A DNA stretch of 42,793 nt from an uncultured Synergistales bacterium (GTDB lineage Bacteria; Synergistota; Synergistia; Synergistales; Aminobacteriaceae): positions 1-42,793 of the forward strand of contig CAJOLN010000003.1 in the NCBI GenBank assembly GCA_905235395.1, in the 5' to 3' direction. The notes under the pieces are model-generated. The model worked only from the letters and a program-made list of their open reading frames with translations. It ran no database searches and had not been told where the DNA came from. Of the stretch, positions 20,191-28,901 are shown piece after piece (the first letter of the stretch is position 1; every line of letters starts with the position of its first letter). The position numbers and the translations under genes are program-made.

Positions 20191-21841
20191 AAATGATACA
20201 CCGTTAATCGATGTGCAATCTGTTTCGTTCTCATACGATGCAAAACATACGGGACGTGCTTTAAACCGCGTCTCGTTTTTTGTGACCAGAGGCGAACGTA
20301 TTGCAATACTCGGTCATAACGGTTCAGGAAAATCTACGCTCGTGAAAATTTTAGGCGGCCTTCAATCACCAACAGAAGGCAAATGTCTCATAAAAGGCAA
20401 TGACATTCAGACTATGAATTTCAGAGAATTACGAGGCACAATAGGCATGGTGTTTCAAGACCCTGAAAATCAAATTGTCGCGGCTATGGTTGAAGATGAT
20501 GTTGCATTTGCACCAGAGAATCAGGGACTGCCGTCAAATGAAATTCAGGAACGTGTTGCTTCATCAATTGAGCGCGTGAACATGACACATAAACGTGATT
20601 CGGCTGTGTATGCACTCTCTGGCGGTGAAAAGCAGCGTGTCGCTCTTGCTGGTGCACTTGCGGCTAAAGTTGAGTGTCTCATTCTCGATGAGGCTACCGC
20701 AATGTTAGACCCAAAAGGCAGAATTGATGTTGAGAATGCATTACGCGAACTTCATTCCGAAGGCATGACGATAATACAGGTTACACATCAGATTGAAGCA
20801 GATAATTTCGATGACATTCAAAGAGTGATTGTGCTGTCACATGGCCAAATCATATGGGAAGGCAGTACGTCCGAGTTCTGGAATAATGCAGAGGGTTTAG
20901 GGTTCAAGATACCTGATGAATTAAAGGCACATAAATATTTTGCTGAACATAATATAAATTTTCCCGATGATCTTGCATATATTAAGCCAAAAACATTAAC
21001 GCACTTTCACAGAGATAACACAACGGAGAAATTCAGAATCGAAAATCTTTCATTCATGTATGACGAAATGAACAGCTATGTGCTCAGGAATATCAATGCG
21101 AAAATTTACGGCGGTGAATGGCTGTCTGTAATCGGCAGGACAGGTTCAGGGAAATCAACGCTCATACAGCACCTGAATGCACTATATAAAGTTCAGGAAG
21201 GAAAAATATATTTCGACGGTACAGAGATTCCGCAGAAAGGTGAAGAGGTTCATTCGTTGCGTCAGAAGGTCGGATTAGTGTTTCAACACCCCGAAGATCA
21301 ATTATTCTCTCCTACTGTACGCGATGAATTAGCTTTTGCTCCTAAGAACGCAGGCTTTAAGAATCATGAACTCAATGACGCTATACTTTACGGTCTTGAA
21401 TGCGTCAGTCTTCCTCGCGATTTCCTGAAACGTAACCCAATTGCATTATCCGGCGGTGAACGAAGACTCGTAGCTATTGCTTCGGTGTTATCAGCTAAAC
21501 CTGACTGCATTGTTCTTGATGAACCTCTTGCAGGTTTAGACGCGTCATATCAGAAGAAACTGTTATTCATGCTCTCCAAACTGCGCAACGAAGGCAAGAC
21601 TGTTATCACTATATCGCATGATCTGAACATGGCCTTGAATTTCAGTGACAGAATTCTAATGCTCGGAGACGGAACAGTGATTCAGGAAGGCACACCTCAT
21701 GAAGTACTTGAAGGAATCATGAATACACTTGAGCCGGAAGCATGGCCTGATGTGTTAAGATTATCATCGGAAATCAGAAAGGTAAATAAAAATTTCCCGT
21801 TATTATATAACTATGAGGATTTCATTTCGCTGATATCATGA
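20165..21841 (+). CDS. ECF-transporter energy-coupling ATPase, two ABC domains fused (EcfA1-EcfA2-like); exact start uncertain
   Basis: Two Walker A (GHNGSGKST, GRTGSGKST), two Q-loops (FQDPENQ, FQHPEDQ), two LSGGE signatures in one 558-aa ORF; ecfT follows. Confidence 0.92.
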   Translation: MLKKKNRNRNDTPLIDVQSVSFSYDAKHTGRALNRVSFFVTRGERIAILGHNGSGKSTLVKILGGLQSPTEGKCLIKGNDIQTMNFRELRGTIGMVFQDPENQIVAAMVEDDVAFAPENQGLPSNEIQERVASSIERVNMTHKRDSAVYALSGGEKQRVALAGALAAKVECLILDEATAMLDPKGRIDVENALRELHSEGMTIIQVTHQIEADNFDDIQRVIVLSHGQIIWEGSTSEFWNNAEGLGFKIPDELKAHKYFAEHNINFPDDLAYIKPKTLTHFHRDNTTEKFRIENLSFMYDEMNSYVLRNINAKIYGGEWLSVIGRTGSGKSTLIQHLNALYKVQEGKIYFDGTEIPQKGEEVHSLRQKVGLVFQHPEDQLFSPTVRDELAFAPKNAGFKNHELNDAILYGLECVSLPRDFLKRNPIALSGGERRLVAIASVLSAKPDCIVLDEPLAGLDASYQKKLLFMLSKLRNEGKTVITISHDLNMALNFSDRILMLGDGTVIQEGTPHEVLEGIMNTLEPEAWPDVLRLSSEIRKVNKNFPLLYNYEDFISLIS

Positions 21842-22608
21842 ATTTCGCAAACGTAACTTTAGGACAATACATACCAACTGGTTCATTTATTCACAGGCTT
21901 GACCCAAGAGCTAAATTTTTCTCGCTTATGTTCATCGTAACCGCATTATTTCCCGCACATAATGTTCTTGAGCTTGGCATATGGATAGTGATTTTGTTCG
22001 CTCTGGTTCGTGCGTCAAAAATTTCATGGCCTTCACTTCTGCGTTCAGCTAAACCTGTTATGTTCCTTGTGATATTCACTTTCGCATTCAATATTATATC
22101 TATGTCTTTCACGAACTCTTTCTATAATGCTCTCTCTCATGCACTCTTCATGTCATCAAGGCTCTTCATTCTCATGCTCTTTGCAATTATGCTCCCTCTC
22201 ACTACTGCCGCACTTGAACTCGCTGACGGTCTTGATGCTCTGCTGCATCCTCTTGAGAGATTCAAATTTCCAGTTCATGAATGTTCTATGATGATTGCTA
22301 TGGCACTGCGATTCATTCCGCTGCTTATGCAGGAGACCGACAAGATTATACGTGCTCAGTTGTCACGAGGTGCAAGGCTGGATCAGGGGAATATTTTTAA
22401 AAGAGCAATGGCATTTATCCCTGTGCTGATTCCTTTGTTCGTTATAATATTCAGAAGGGCTGATGAAATTGCTGTTGCTATGGAGGCACGAGGATATAAC
22501 GGCGGAGAAGGAAGAACGAGACGAAAGCCGTTAGCCTGGAAGTTCAAAGATACGTGTGCAGTTGTGTTATCTGCAATTATTTCAGGAGTATTAGTATTCA
22601 TTATATAG
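21838..22608 (+). CDS. ecfT: ECF transporter transmembrane component EcfT
   Basis: SFIHRLDPRAKFFSLM...QLSRGARLDQG...EARGYNGGEGRTR; follows the ATPase gene. Confidence 0.9.
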   Translation: MNFANVTLGQYIPTGSFIHRLDPRAKFFSLMFIVTALFPAHNVLELGIWIVILFALVRASKISWPSLLRSAKPVMFLVIFTFAFNIISMSFTNSFYNALSHALFMSSRLFILMLFAIMLPLTTAALELADGLDALLHPLERFKFPVHECSMMIAMALRFIPLLMQETDKIIRAQLSRGARLDQGNIFKRAMAFIPVLIPLFVIIFRRADEIAVAMEARGYNGGEGRTRRKPLAWKFKDTCAVVLSAIISGVLVFII

Positions 22609-22617
22609 GAGGCAGTT

Positions 22618-23328
22618 ATGGACAGCAGGAAAAAAATTCGCATTCTGTATTTCATTATCGCAGTATTGGTTCTGATTATCGCATTCATTGCAGGAAGTAT
22701 AATCGTCATCAGAATAGACAGACGGAATGCATCAGGCATAATCAGTCAGGCATACTATCAGATTAAAGTGAGCATATTTGAGGCCATGAACAAAGATAAT
22801 AATTCAATCGTTTTTCTCGGAGACAGTTTAACCGATTACGTGACTTTTGATGAGATTCTCCGTAATCCCAATATCAAAAACAGAGGCATCGCAGGTGATA
22901 CAACACTGGGAGTTCTGAACAGGCTCGATGAAGTGATAAGCGTTAAACCTGCAAAGTTATTCATTCTGATAGGCACAAATGATATCCTCTTCAGGAGGAG
23001 TGCAGACGAGATAATTCAAAGCATACGTCAGATAATCTCGCGGGTTCAGAAAGAATCTACGGACACGAAAATTTACCTTCAGAGTTTGTTTCCGGTCAAC
23101 AACATACAATTCAGAACTAACAGGCCGCTTGAAACGATAAAGGCATTGAACGAAAAAATCAGAACTACAGCTTATGAAATGCACTGCACGTTCATAGACA
23201 CATATCCTCTTCTGCTCAGTGAATCAGGTGACGCTCTCGATGTTCAGTATACGATTGACGGCCTTCATCTCAATGGTAAAGGTATACTGAAATGGGTTGA
23301 GTATCTGAAGCCGTATGTGAACGAATGA
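22618..23328 (+). CDS. Membrane-anchored SGNH/GDSL hydrolase
   Basis: N-terminal TM; IVFLGDSLTD, NRGIAGDTT, LIGTND, DGLHLNGKG blocks. Confidence 0.88.
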   Translation: MDSRKKIRILYFIIAVLVLIIAFIAGSIIVIRIDRRNASGIISQAYYQIKVSIFEAMNKDNNSIVFLGDSLTDYVTFDEILRNPNIKNRGIAGDTTLGVLNRLDEVISVKPAKLFILIGTNDILFRRSADEIIQSIRQIISRVQKESTDTKIYLQSLFPVNNIQFRTNRPLETIKALNEKIRTTAYEMHCTFIDTYPLLLSESGDALDVQYTIDGLHLNGKGILKWVEYLKPYVNE

Positions 23329-24077
23329 AGTATGCCGCAAAAATAAGTTATCTTGGCAAGAACTATTCAGGCTGGCAGGTTCAGCCCGACGCAATAAGCA
23401 TTCAGGAAGTAATCGAGGGGGCACTTGGGAAAATCTCAGGTGCTCCTGTCAGAATCACGGGAGCAGGACGAACAGACAAAGGTGTTAATGCGTTAGGCCA
23501 GGTTGCAAGTTTTGAACTTGAAAAAATTTTCACTCCCGAAAAATTACGTCTCGCAATTAATTTTTATCTTCCAGAAGACATTCGCATAATGAAAATCTAT
23601 CACGTTCCCGAAGAATTCAGCGCAAGATATTCGGCAGTCTCACGCGAATACAAATATTTCATCTGGAATGATTACGTCTGTCCTCCGTTCATGAATAATT
23701 TCGTCTGGTGGCGCAAAGGCCATGAATGGGATATGACGCTTGCAAAAAAAGCATGTGAAATGATTCAGGGCAGGCACAACTTCAAAGCGTTTTGCAGAGC
23801 CGGTGAATGTCCTGATGATCCATACAGAACAATTGATACACTCAGAATACGCAAGCGAGGCAAACTTTCAATCATAAGCATAAAAGCACAATCATTCCTG
23901 ACGAACATGGTACGCATAATCGTTGGAAACATAAACGAAATTGCATTAGGTAAACGTAATCCTGAATGGCTTGAAGGTTTGTTATCCGGCAGTGAAAGAA
24001 TTGAATCAGCTATGAATGTTCCTGCATGCGGTTTATGGTTCTGGAAAGTAATATACAAAAATGAGGGCCTTGCGTAA
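23325..24077 (+). CDS. truA: tRNA pseudouridine synthase A
   Basis: ISYLGKNYSGWQVQP...ITGAGRTDKGVNALGQVASF...FLTNMVRIIVG. Confidence 0.96.
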   Translation: MKYAAKISYLGKNYSGWQVQPDAISIQEVIEGALGKISGAPVRITGAGRTDKGVNALGQVASFELEKIFTPEKLRLAINFYLPEDIRIMKIYHVPEEFSARYSAVSREYKYFIWNDYVCPPFMNNFVWWRKGHEWDMTLAKKACEMIQGRHNFKAFCRAGECPDDPYRTIDTLRIRKRGKLSIISIKAQSFLTNMVRIIVGNINEIALGKRNPEWLEGLLSGSERIESAMNVPACGLWFWKVIYKNEGLA

Positions 24078-24104
24078 CTTTCACAGAGTCCTCATTAATT
24101 TTTG
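24060..24104. terminator. Putative bidirectional intrinsic terminator (truA + / csp -)
   Basis: AATGAGG (24060-24066)/CCTCATT (24090-24096), T-rich on both strands (AATTTTTG on +, TTTTTGT on -). Confidence 0.6.
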
Positions 24105-24160
24105 TCTTAAAGTGATTTATTTGCTCCCTCGTAGTTTCGCAGTATGCAGGAGACTTTACA

Positions 24161-24361
24161 CTACAGTTTTACGACGTTGGCAGCCTGCGGACCTTTTTCC
24201 CCGTTGATGATGTCAAAAGAAACCTTCTGACCTTCGTTGAGAGTCTTGAAGCCCTCGCCCTGAATTGCGCTGAAGTGAACGAAAACGTCTTTACCCTCGT
24301 CAGCGGTGATGAATCCGTACCCTTTACTCTCGTTAAACCACTTTACGGTACCCTGTGACAT
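24161..24361 (-). CDS. Cold-shock domain protein
   Basis: [45 protein letters not shown]. Confidence 0.97.
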   Translation of the reverse strand: MSQGTVKWFNESKGYGFITADEGKDVFVHFSAIQGEGFKTLNEGQKVSFDIINGEKGPQAANVVKL

Positions 24362-24449
24362 TAAAAAATAGCCTCCTGAATTTGATTATAAAAAAAAATT
24401 TCGTTTGCTAAAATTATGTTAATATAATTCATAGCTCCACGTAATCCAT

Positions 24450-24478
24450 ATATTACCTGTTCCAATAAATAACGTCAA
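24450..24478 (-). promoter_or_regulatory. Putative promoter of the cold-shock gene
   Basis: - strand TTGACG, 17-nt spacer, TAATAT; leaves a leader of roughly 80 nt. Confidence 0.55.
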
Positions 24479-24494
24479 GTACTAAAAAATTTTA

Positions 24495-24523
24495 ATGACA
24501 TGATACTTTTTTTATCATATAAT
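24495..24523 (+). promoter_or_regulatory. Putative promoter of the thiamin operon
   Basis: ATGACA (24495-24500), 17-nt spacer, TATAAT (24518-24523), upstream of riboswitch. Confidence 0.55.
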
Positions 24524-24549
24524 AATTTATGAAATGCAATCATATAAAA

Positions 24550-24643
24550 ATGGGAGCTTGTATAACAGGCTGAGAGGGAATTACGAATCAATATTCCGAC
24601 CATAAGAACCTGATCCGGATAATGCCGGCGTAGGAAACTCACA
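24550..24643 (+). promoter_or_regulatory. TPP (THI-element) riboswitch
   Basis: Core motifs ACAGGCTGAGAGG and AAGAACCTGATCCGGATAATGCCGGCGTAGGAAACTC, followed by thiM. Confidence 0.95.
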
Positions 24644-24703
24644 GTAAAAACTTTTCCCAATATGCAGATTATACAGGCAATCCCAAAAAAGGAGGAATAA
24701 CTT

Positions 24704-25528
24704 TTGTCACTTGGTGTTTATCTTGATAACGTCAGAGCAAAATCACCGCTCATTCACAACATCACGAATTACGTTACGGTTAATGATGTCGCAAATATCA
24801 TACTTGCATGCGGAGGAAGTCCTATCATGGCAGATGATCCCGATGACGCATACGAAATCACGCAGATATGCAACGGTCTGAACATCAACATCGGAACTCT
24901 GAACGCGAGGACAATACCTTCAATGTTCAGGGCAGGACATAAAGCGTCAGAACTTGGCCATGCGTTATTACTTGACCCCGTTGGAGCAGGTGCAAGTTCA
25001 CGAAGGACAAATACGGCATTGGAACTCATGAAGGAAATTAAATTTGATGTCATAAGGGGAAATTCTTCGGAGATAAAGACGCTCTTCATGGGTTCAGGGA
25101 ATACTCACGGCGTAGATGCAAGTGCTGTTGATGCGGTGAATGATTCAAATCTTGATTCTATGATTGAATTTGTAAAGGTCTTCGCAAAATCTTACGGTTC
25201 AGTTATCGCTCTCACTGGTGCAATTGATTTAGTCGCTGATTCTGAGAAGTGCTATGTCATTCGCAATGGACGTTCTGAAATGGGACGCATAACAGGTACA
25301 GGCTGTATGCTCTCAGGAATCATGACAGCATTTATTGCCGCTAACCCTGAACATAAACTTTCTGCCTCTGCTGCTGCCGTCTGCATGCTGGGACTCGCAG
25401 GTGAAATCGGATACTCACGTCTTCAGGCAGGCGAGGGTAATGCGACATACAGAGACAGAATCATAAATGCAATATACAACATGACAGGCGAGATTCTCGA
25501 TGAAGGAGCAAAATATGAAATTCGATAG
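24704..25528 (+). CDS. thiM: Hydroxyethylthiazole kinase (TTG start)
   Basis: HNITNYVTVNDVANIILACGGSPIMADDPDD...RGNSSEI...GTGCMLSG; SD AAGGAGG. Confidence 0.95.
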   Translation: MSLGVYLDNVRAKSPLIHNITNYVTVNDVANIILACGGSPIMADDPDDAYEITQICNGLNINIGTLNARTIPSMFRAGHKASELGHALLLDPVGAGASSRRTNTALELMKEIKFDVIRGNSSEIKTLFMGSGNTHGVDASAVDAVNDSNLDSMIEFVKVFAKSYGSVIALTGAIDLVADSEKCYVIRNGRSEMGRITGTGCMLSGIMTAFIAANPEHKLSASAAAVCMLGLAGEIGYSRLQAGEGNATYRDRIINAIYNMTGEILDEGAKYEIR

Positions 25529-26153
25529 CAGGAGCTTGCTGTTATATGCTGTTACTGACAGGACATGGCTTAACGGAAGAAGACTGTATGATGATGTCCG
25601 TGATGCAATTCTCGGAGGAGCAAGTTTCGTTCAGTTACGCGAAAAGAATTTAGGGTATGAGGCATTCAAGTATCAGGCACTCGAATTGAAAGAATTATGC
25701 AGAGAACATAACGTTCCCTTCGTGATAAATGATAACGTAATGCTCGCAAAAGATGTTGACGCTGACGGTGTTCACGTTGGACAGGAGGACATGAAAGCAG
25801 GAGATGTAAGAGCGTTAATCGGGCCGGATAAGATACTTGGTGTGTCAGTTAGAACACGCGAAGAGGCTTTGACTGCTGAAGCTAACGGTGCAGATTATCT
25901 CGGTGCAGGTGCAGTTTTTCATACAGGCTCAAAGTCTGACGCAGTGGACATTACACATGAGGCGTTGAAGGAAATATGCAGTGCCGTAAAGATTCCTGTT
26001 GTGGCAATCGGAGGAATAAGCACGAAGAATATACGTGAGCTTTCTGGTTCAGGCATTAAGGGAGTTGCAGTGATAAGCGCAATATTTGCCTCAGAGAACA
26101 TAAGAGAAGCTGCACATGAACTAAGAGAACTGGCGGTTGATGTATGCAGATAA
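25515..26153 (+). CDS. thiE: Thiamin-phosphate synthase
   Basis: LYAVTDR...ASFVQLREKNL...VPFVINDNV...DGVHVGQEDM...YLGAGAVFHTGSKSDA. Confidence 0.95.
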   Translation: MKFDSRSLLLYAVTDRTWLNGRRLYDDVRDAILGGASFVQLREKNLGYEAFKYQALELKELCREHNVPFVINDNVMLAKDVDADGVHVGQEDMKAGDVRALIGPDKILGVSVRTREEALTAEANGADYLGAGAVFHTGSKSDAVDITHEALKEICSAVKIPVVAIGGISTKNIRELSGSGIKGVAVISAIFASENIREAAHELRELAVDVCR

Positions 26154-26797
26154 CGTTCAAGGGAGCAATTTTTGACGCTGACGGTACACTGATTGATTCT
26201 ATGTACATGTGGCACAGTCTTGGCCTTCATTATCTTCAGAAGTTAGGAATACACGAGAATGAATCCCTGAATCAAAAATTGTTCGTGATGTCATTTGAAC
26301 AGGGCTGTGAATATCTTCAAACGCATTATGATTTGAAGAAGTCATCAGATGAAATTCGCGGGGAAATTATTGAGATGATTCGTGATTTCTATATTCATGA
26401 TGTAAAACTGAAAGAAGGTGTTCGTGAATTCCTTGATGTCCTGAAGAATAAAAGTATTTCTATGGTGATTGCAACTTCAGGAGACCGTGAGCTTTTGACT
26501 TCAGCATTAAAGAGATTGAAAGTGTATGAATACTTTGATGCGATATTCACGTGCACTGAACTTCAGACCGATAAACACGACTCAAAAATTTTCATGGTCT
26601 GTTCGGATTATATGAACCTCAAACCCGAAGACGTTGCAGTATTTGAAGATGTCTTTTACGCATTGAACACAGCGAAGAACGCAGGATTTTTCACGATTGG
26701 AATTGCAGATAATGAAAGCATAGGAGACCGCAGAAGAATTATCGAAGTATCAGATTATTTCATTGAGGATTTCACGAAGGAGGCAATAGAAAAATGA
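26144..26797 (+). CDS. HAD-family phosphatase
   Basis: FDADGTLIDS motif I; IATSGDRELL motif II; VFEDVFYALNTAKNAGF C-terminal motif. Confidence 0.9.
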   Translation: MQITFKGAIFDADGTLIDSMYMWHSLGLHYLQKLGIHENESLNQKLFVMSFEQGCEYLQTHYDLKKSSDEIRGEIIEMIRDFYIHDVKLKEGVREFLDVLKNKSISMVIATSGDRELLTSALKRLKVYEYFDAIFTCTELQTDKHDSKIFMVCSDYMNLKPEDVAVFEDVFYALNTAKNAGFFTIGIADNESIGDRRRIIEVSDYFIEDFTKEAIEK

Positions 26798-28251
26798 AGA
26801 CGGCATTAACGATAGCAGGAAGTGATTCGTCAGGCGGTGCAGGAATTCAGGCTGACATAAAGACAATCACAATGAATGGTGTATTTGCAATGAGTGCGGT
26901 AACTGCACTTACAGCACAGAATACTACAGGCGTAACTGGAATTCTTGAATCATCGCCAGAGTTTTTGAGACAGCAGATTGATGCAGTATTTGATGATATA
27001 TTCCCTGATTCTGTAAAAATCGGAATGGTCTCATCATCAGAATTGATTCACGTCATCGCAGAATCACTCACGCACTATCATGCACGTAACATCGTAGTTG
27101 ATCCCGTTATGGTATCGACCAGCGGATCAAGGCTCATAGCGGAAGATGCAGTGAAGACACTCGCAGAAGAATTGCTGCCTCTCGCAATCATCGCAACACC
27201 AAATATCCCAGAGGCCGAAATATTATCAGGCATTGAGATTCATAATCAGGATGACATGAAAGAAGCAGCCGCAAAAATCAATTCACAATATGGTTGCTCA
27301 GTTCTCGTTAAGGGAGGCCATGATGTAAATGATGCAAACGATTTGCTCTGCACAGGCAAAGATTCATTCACATGGTTCTATGGAAAGCGAATCGACAATC
27401 CCAACACGCATGGCACTGGCTGTACTCTCTCAAGTGCAATCGCCGCTAACCTCGCAAAAGGATATTCGCTGAATGATTCTGTCGGACGTGCGAAGGAATA
27501 TATCTCAGGTGCATTATCTGCAATGTTGAATCTCGGAAAGGGAAGAGGCCCGATGAATCACGCATTCAATCTCACGGGCAAATTCTCAGAACATCACAAC
27601 GCACTTCTTGAGAGGCTTATGAACTCAGTAAAAGATATATGGCCGGAATACAATAATCACCCGTTCGTAAAGGGCATTGAGACAGGAACACTTGATCCTC
27701 AGAAGTTCAGAAATTATATCATTCAGGATTATCTTTACCTCAATGAGTACTCGAAAGTTTTTGCGCTCGGAGTTGCGAAGGCGAAAAGTCTCGACACAAT
27801 GAAATTATTCTCAGGGGTAATTCAGGCGATAACGAACGTAGAAATGAATGTGCACAATGGCTACATGGGACGCTTCAACGTGTCACAGTCAGAACTCGAT
27901 GAAATTCAGCGGGAACTCCCGAACCTTTCATACACGTCATACATGCTCAGAATTGCATACGAGGAAGGTGAACCCGAAGTGCTTGCGGCTATCCTGTCGT
28001 GTGCATTGAGCTATGAGGACATCGCAAAACAAATGCTGAGGAATAATCCTAAAGCAATCGAACATGAACTTTATGGGAACTGGGTACAATGTTATTCAGG
28101 AGAAGAGTATTCCAAGCTGAACAAAGTATTGCTGAATACGCTTGAAGAGGCAGTGAAGGATTATTCAGAACAACAGCTTGAACATATCGCTGAAATTTTC
28201 AGAGTATGCTCGCTGTATGAAATGGGATTCTGGGACATGGCCAATGCGTAG
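26794..28251 (+). CDS. thiD: Bifunctional HMP/HMP-P kinase (ThiD) - aminopyrimidine aminohydrolase-like (TenA) fusion
   Basis: ThiD: LTIAGSDSSGGAGIQADIKT...DPVMVSTSG...NTHGTGCTLSSA; TenA-like C half with HPFVKGIETGTL and AAILSCALSYEDIA. Confidence 0.92.
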   Translation: MKTALTIAGSDSSGGAGIQADIKTITMNGVFAMSAVTALTAQNTTGVTGILESSPEFLRQQIDAVFDDIFPDSVKIGMVSSSELIHVIAESLTHYHARNIVVDPVMVSTSGSRLIAEDAVKTLAEELLPLAIIATPNIPEAEILSGIEIHNQDDMKEAAAKINSQYGCSVLVKGGHDVNDANDLLCTGKDSFTWFYGKRIDNPNTHGTGCTLSSAIAANLAKGYSLNDSVGRAKEYISGALSAMLNLGKGRGPMNHAFNLTGKFSEHHNALLERLMNSVKDIWPEYNNHPFVKGIETGTLDPQKFRNYIIQDYLYLNEYSKVFALGVAKAKSLDTMKLFSGVIQAITNVEMNVHNGYMGRFNVSQSELDEIQRELPNLSYTSYMLRIAYEEGEPEVLAAILSCALSYEDIAKQMLRNNPKAIEHELYGNWVQCYSGEEYSKLNKVLLNTLEEAVKDYSEQQLEHIAEIFRVCSLYEMGFWDMANA

Positions 28252-28879
28252 ATGTGTTATTGTCGGAGGTGCTGAGATTCGGAACTATGAATCCCTTCGT
28301 GAATATTTCAGGCATGATGACTTCTTCATTTACTGTGACTGCGGACTGAAACATGAACGTAATCTCGGACATTATCCCAATCTCATCATAGGCGATTTTG
28401 ATTCGCATGATAAACCGGAAAATGCGAAGTGTGAAGTCATTGTGCTTCCTGTTGTGAAAGATGATACTGATACGATTTATGCAGTCAAGGAGGCCATGAA
28501 ACGAGGGTTTGATGATTTCGTTCTTATCGGCTCAACTGGAGGACGCATAGATCATACGCTTGGAAATATTTACGCACTTCTTATGCTCGCGAATGAGGGA
28601 AAACATGCAGAGATTATTGATGACTATTCGAGAATGCGAATCATTTCTGCTGGTGAGACTGTGCACATAAAATACGGCTGTAAATTTTTCTCGCTGATGA
28701 ACATTACAGGTCTCGCGAAGGGAATCAGAATCACGAACGCAAAATACAATCTTGAGAACGCAGAAATCACGAGCGAATATCAGTACGGTATAAGCAATGA
28801 AGTCTTGAGTCCTGAATGTGATTCTGAAGTCTATTTGCGTGAAGGAAATTTGCTTTTAACAGTTATCCTCCCCAGTTAA
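28244..28879 (+). CDS. thiN: Thiamin pyrophosphokinase
   Basis: DYCDCGL-type start (FIYCDCGLKHERNLG), LIIGDFDS, DDTDTIYAVKEAMKRG, IGSTGGRIDHTLGNIYAL. Confidence 0.93.
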   Translation: MRRCVIVGGAEIRNYESLREYFRHDDFFIYCDCGLKHERNLGHYPNLIIGDFDSHDKPENAKCEVIVLPVVKDDTDTIYAVKEAMKRGFDDFVLIGSTGGRIDHTLGNIYALLMLANEGKHAEIIDDYSRMRIISAGETVHIKYGCKFFSLMNITGLAKGIRITNAKYNLENAEITSEYQYGISNEVLSPECDSEVYLREGNLLLTVILPS

Positions 28880-28900
28880 GTTTTTCAGGGGAGGGTTTTA
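28867..28900 (+). terminator. Intrinsic terminator of the thiamin operon
   Basis: CCTCCCC (28867-28873)/GGGGAGG (28888-28894) then GTTTTATTT. Confidence 0.75.
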
Positions 28901-28901
28901 T

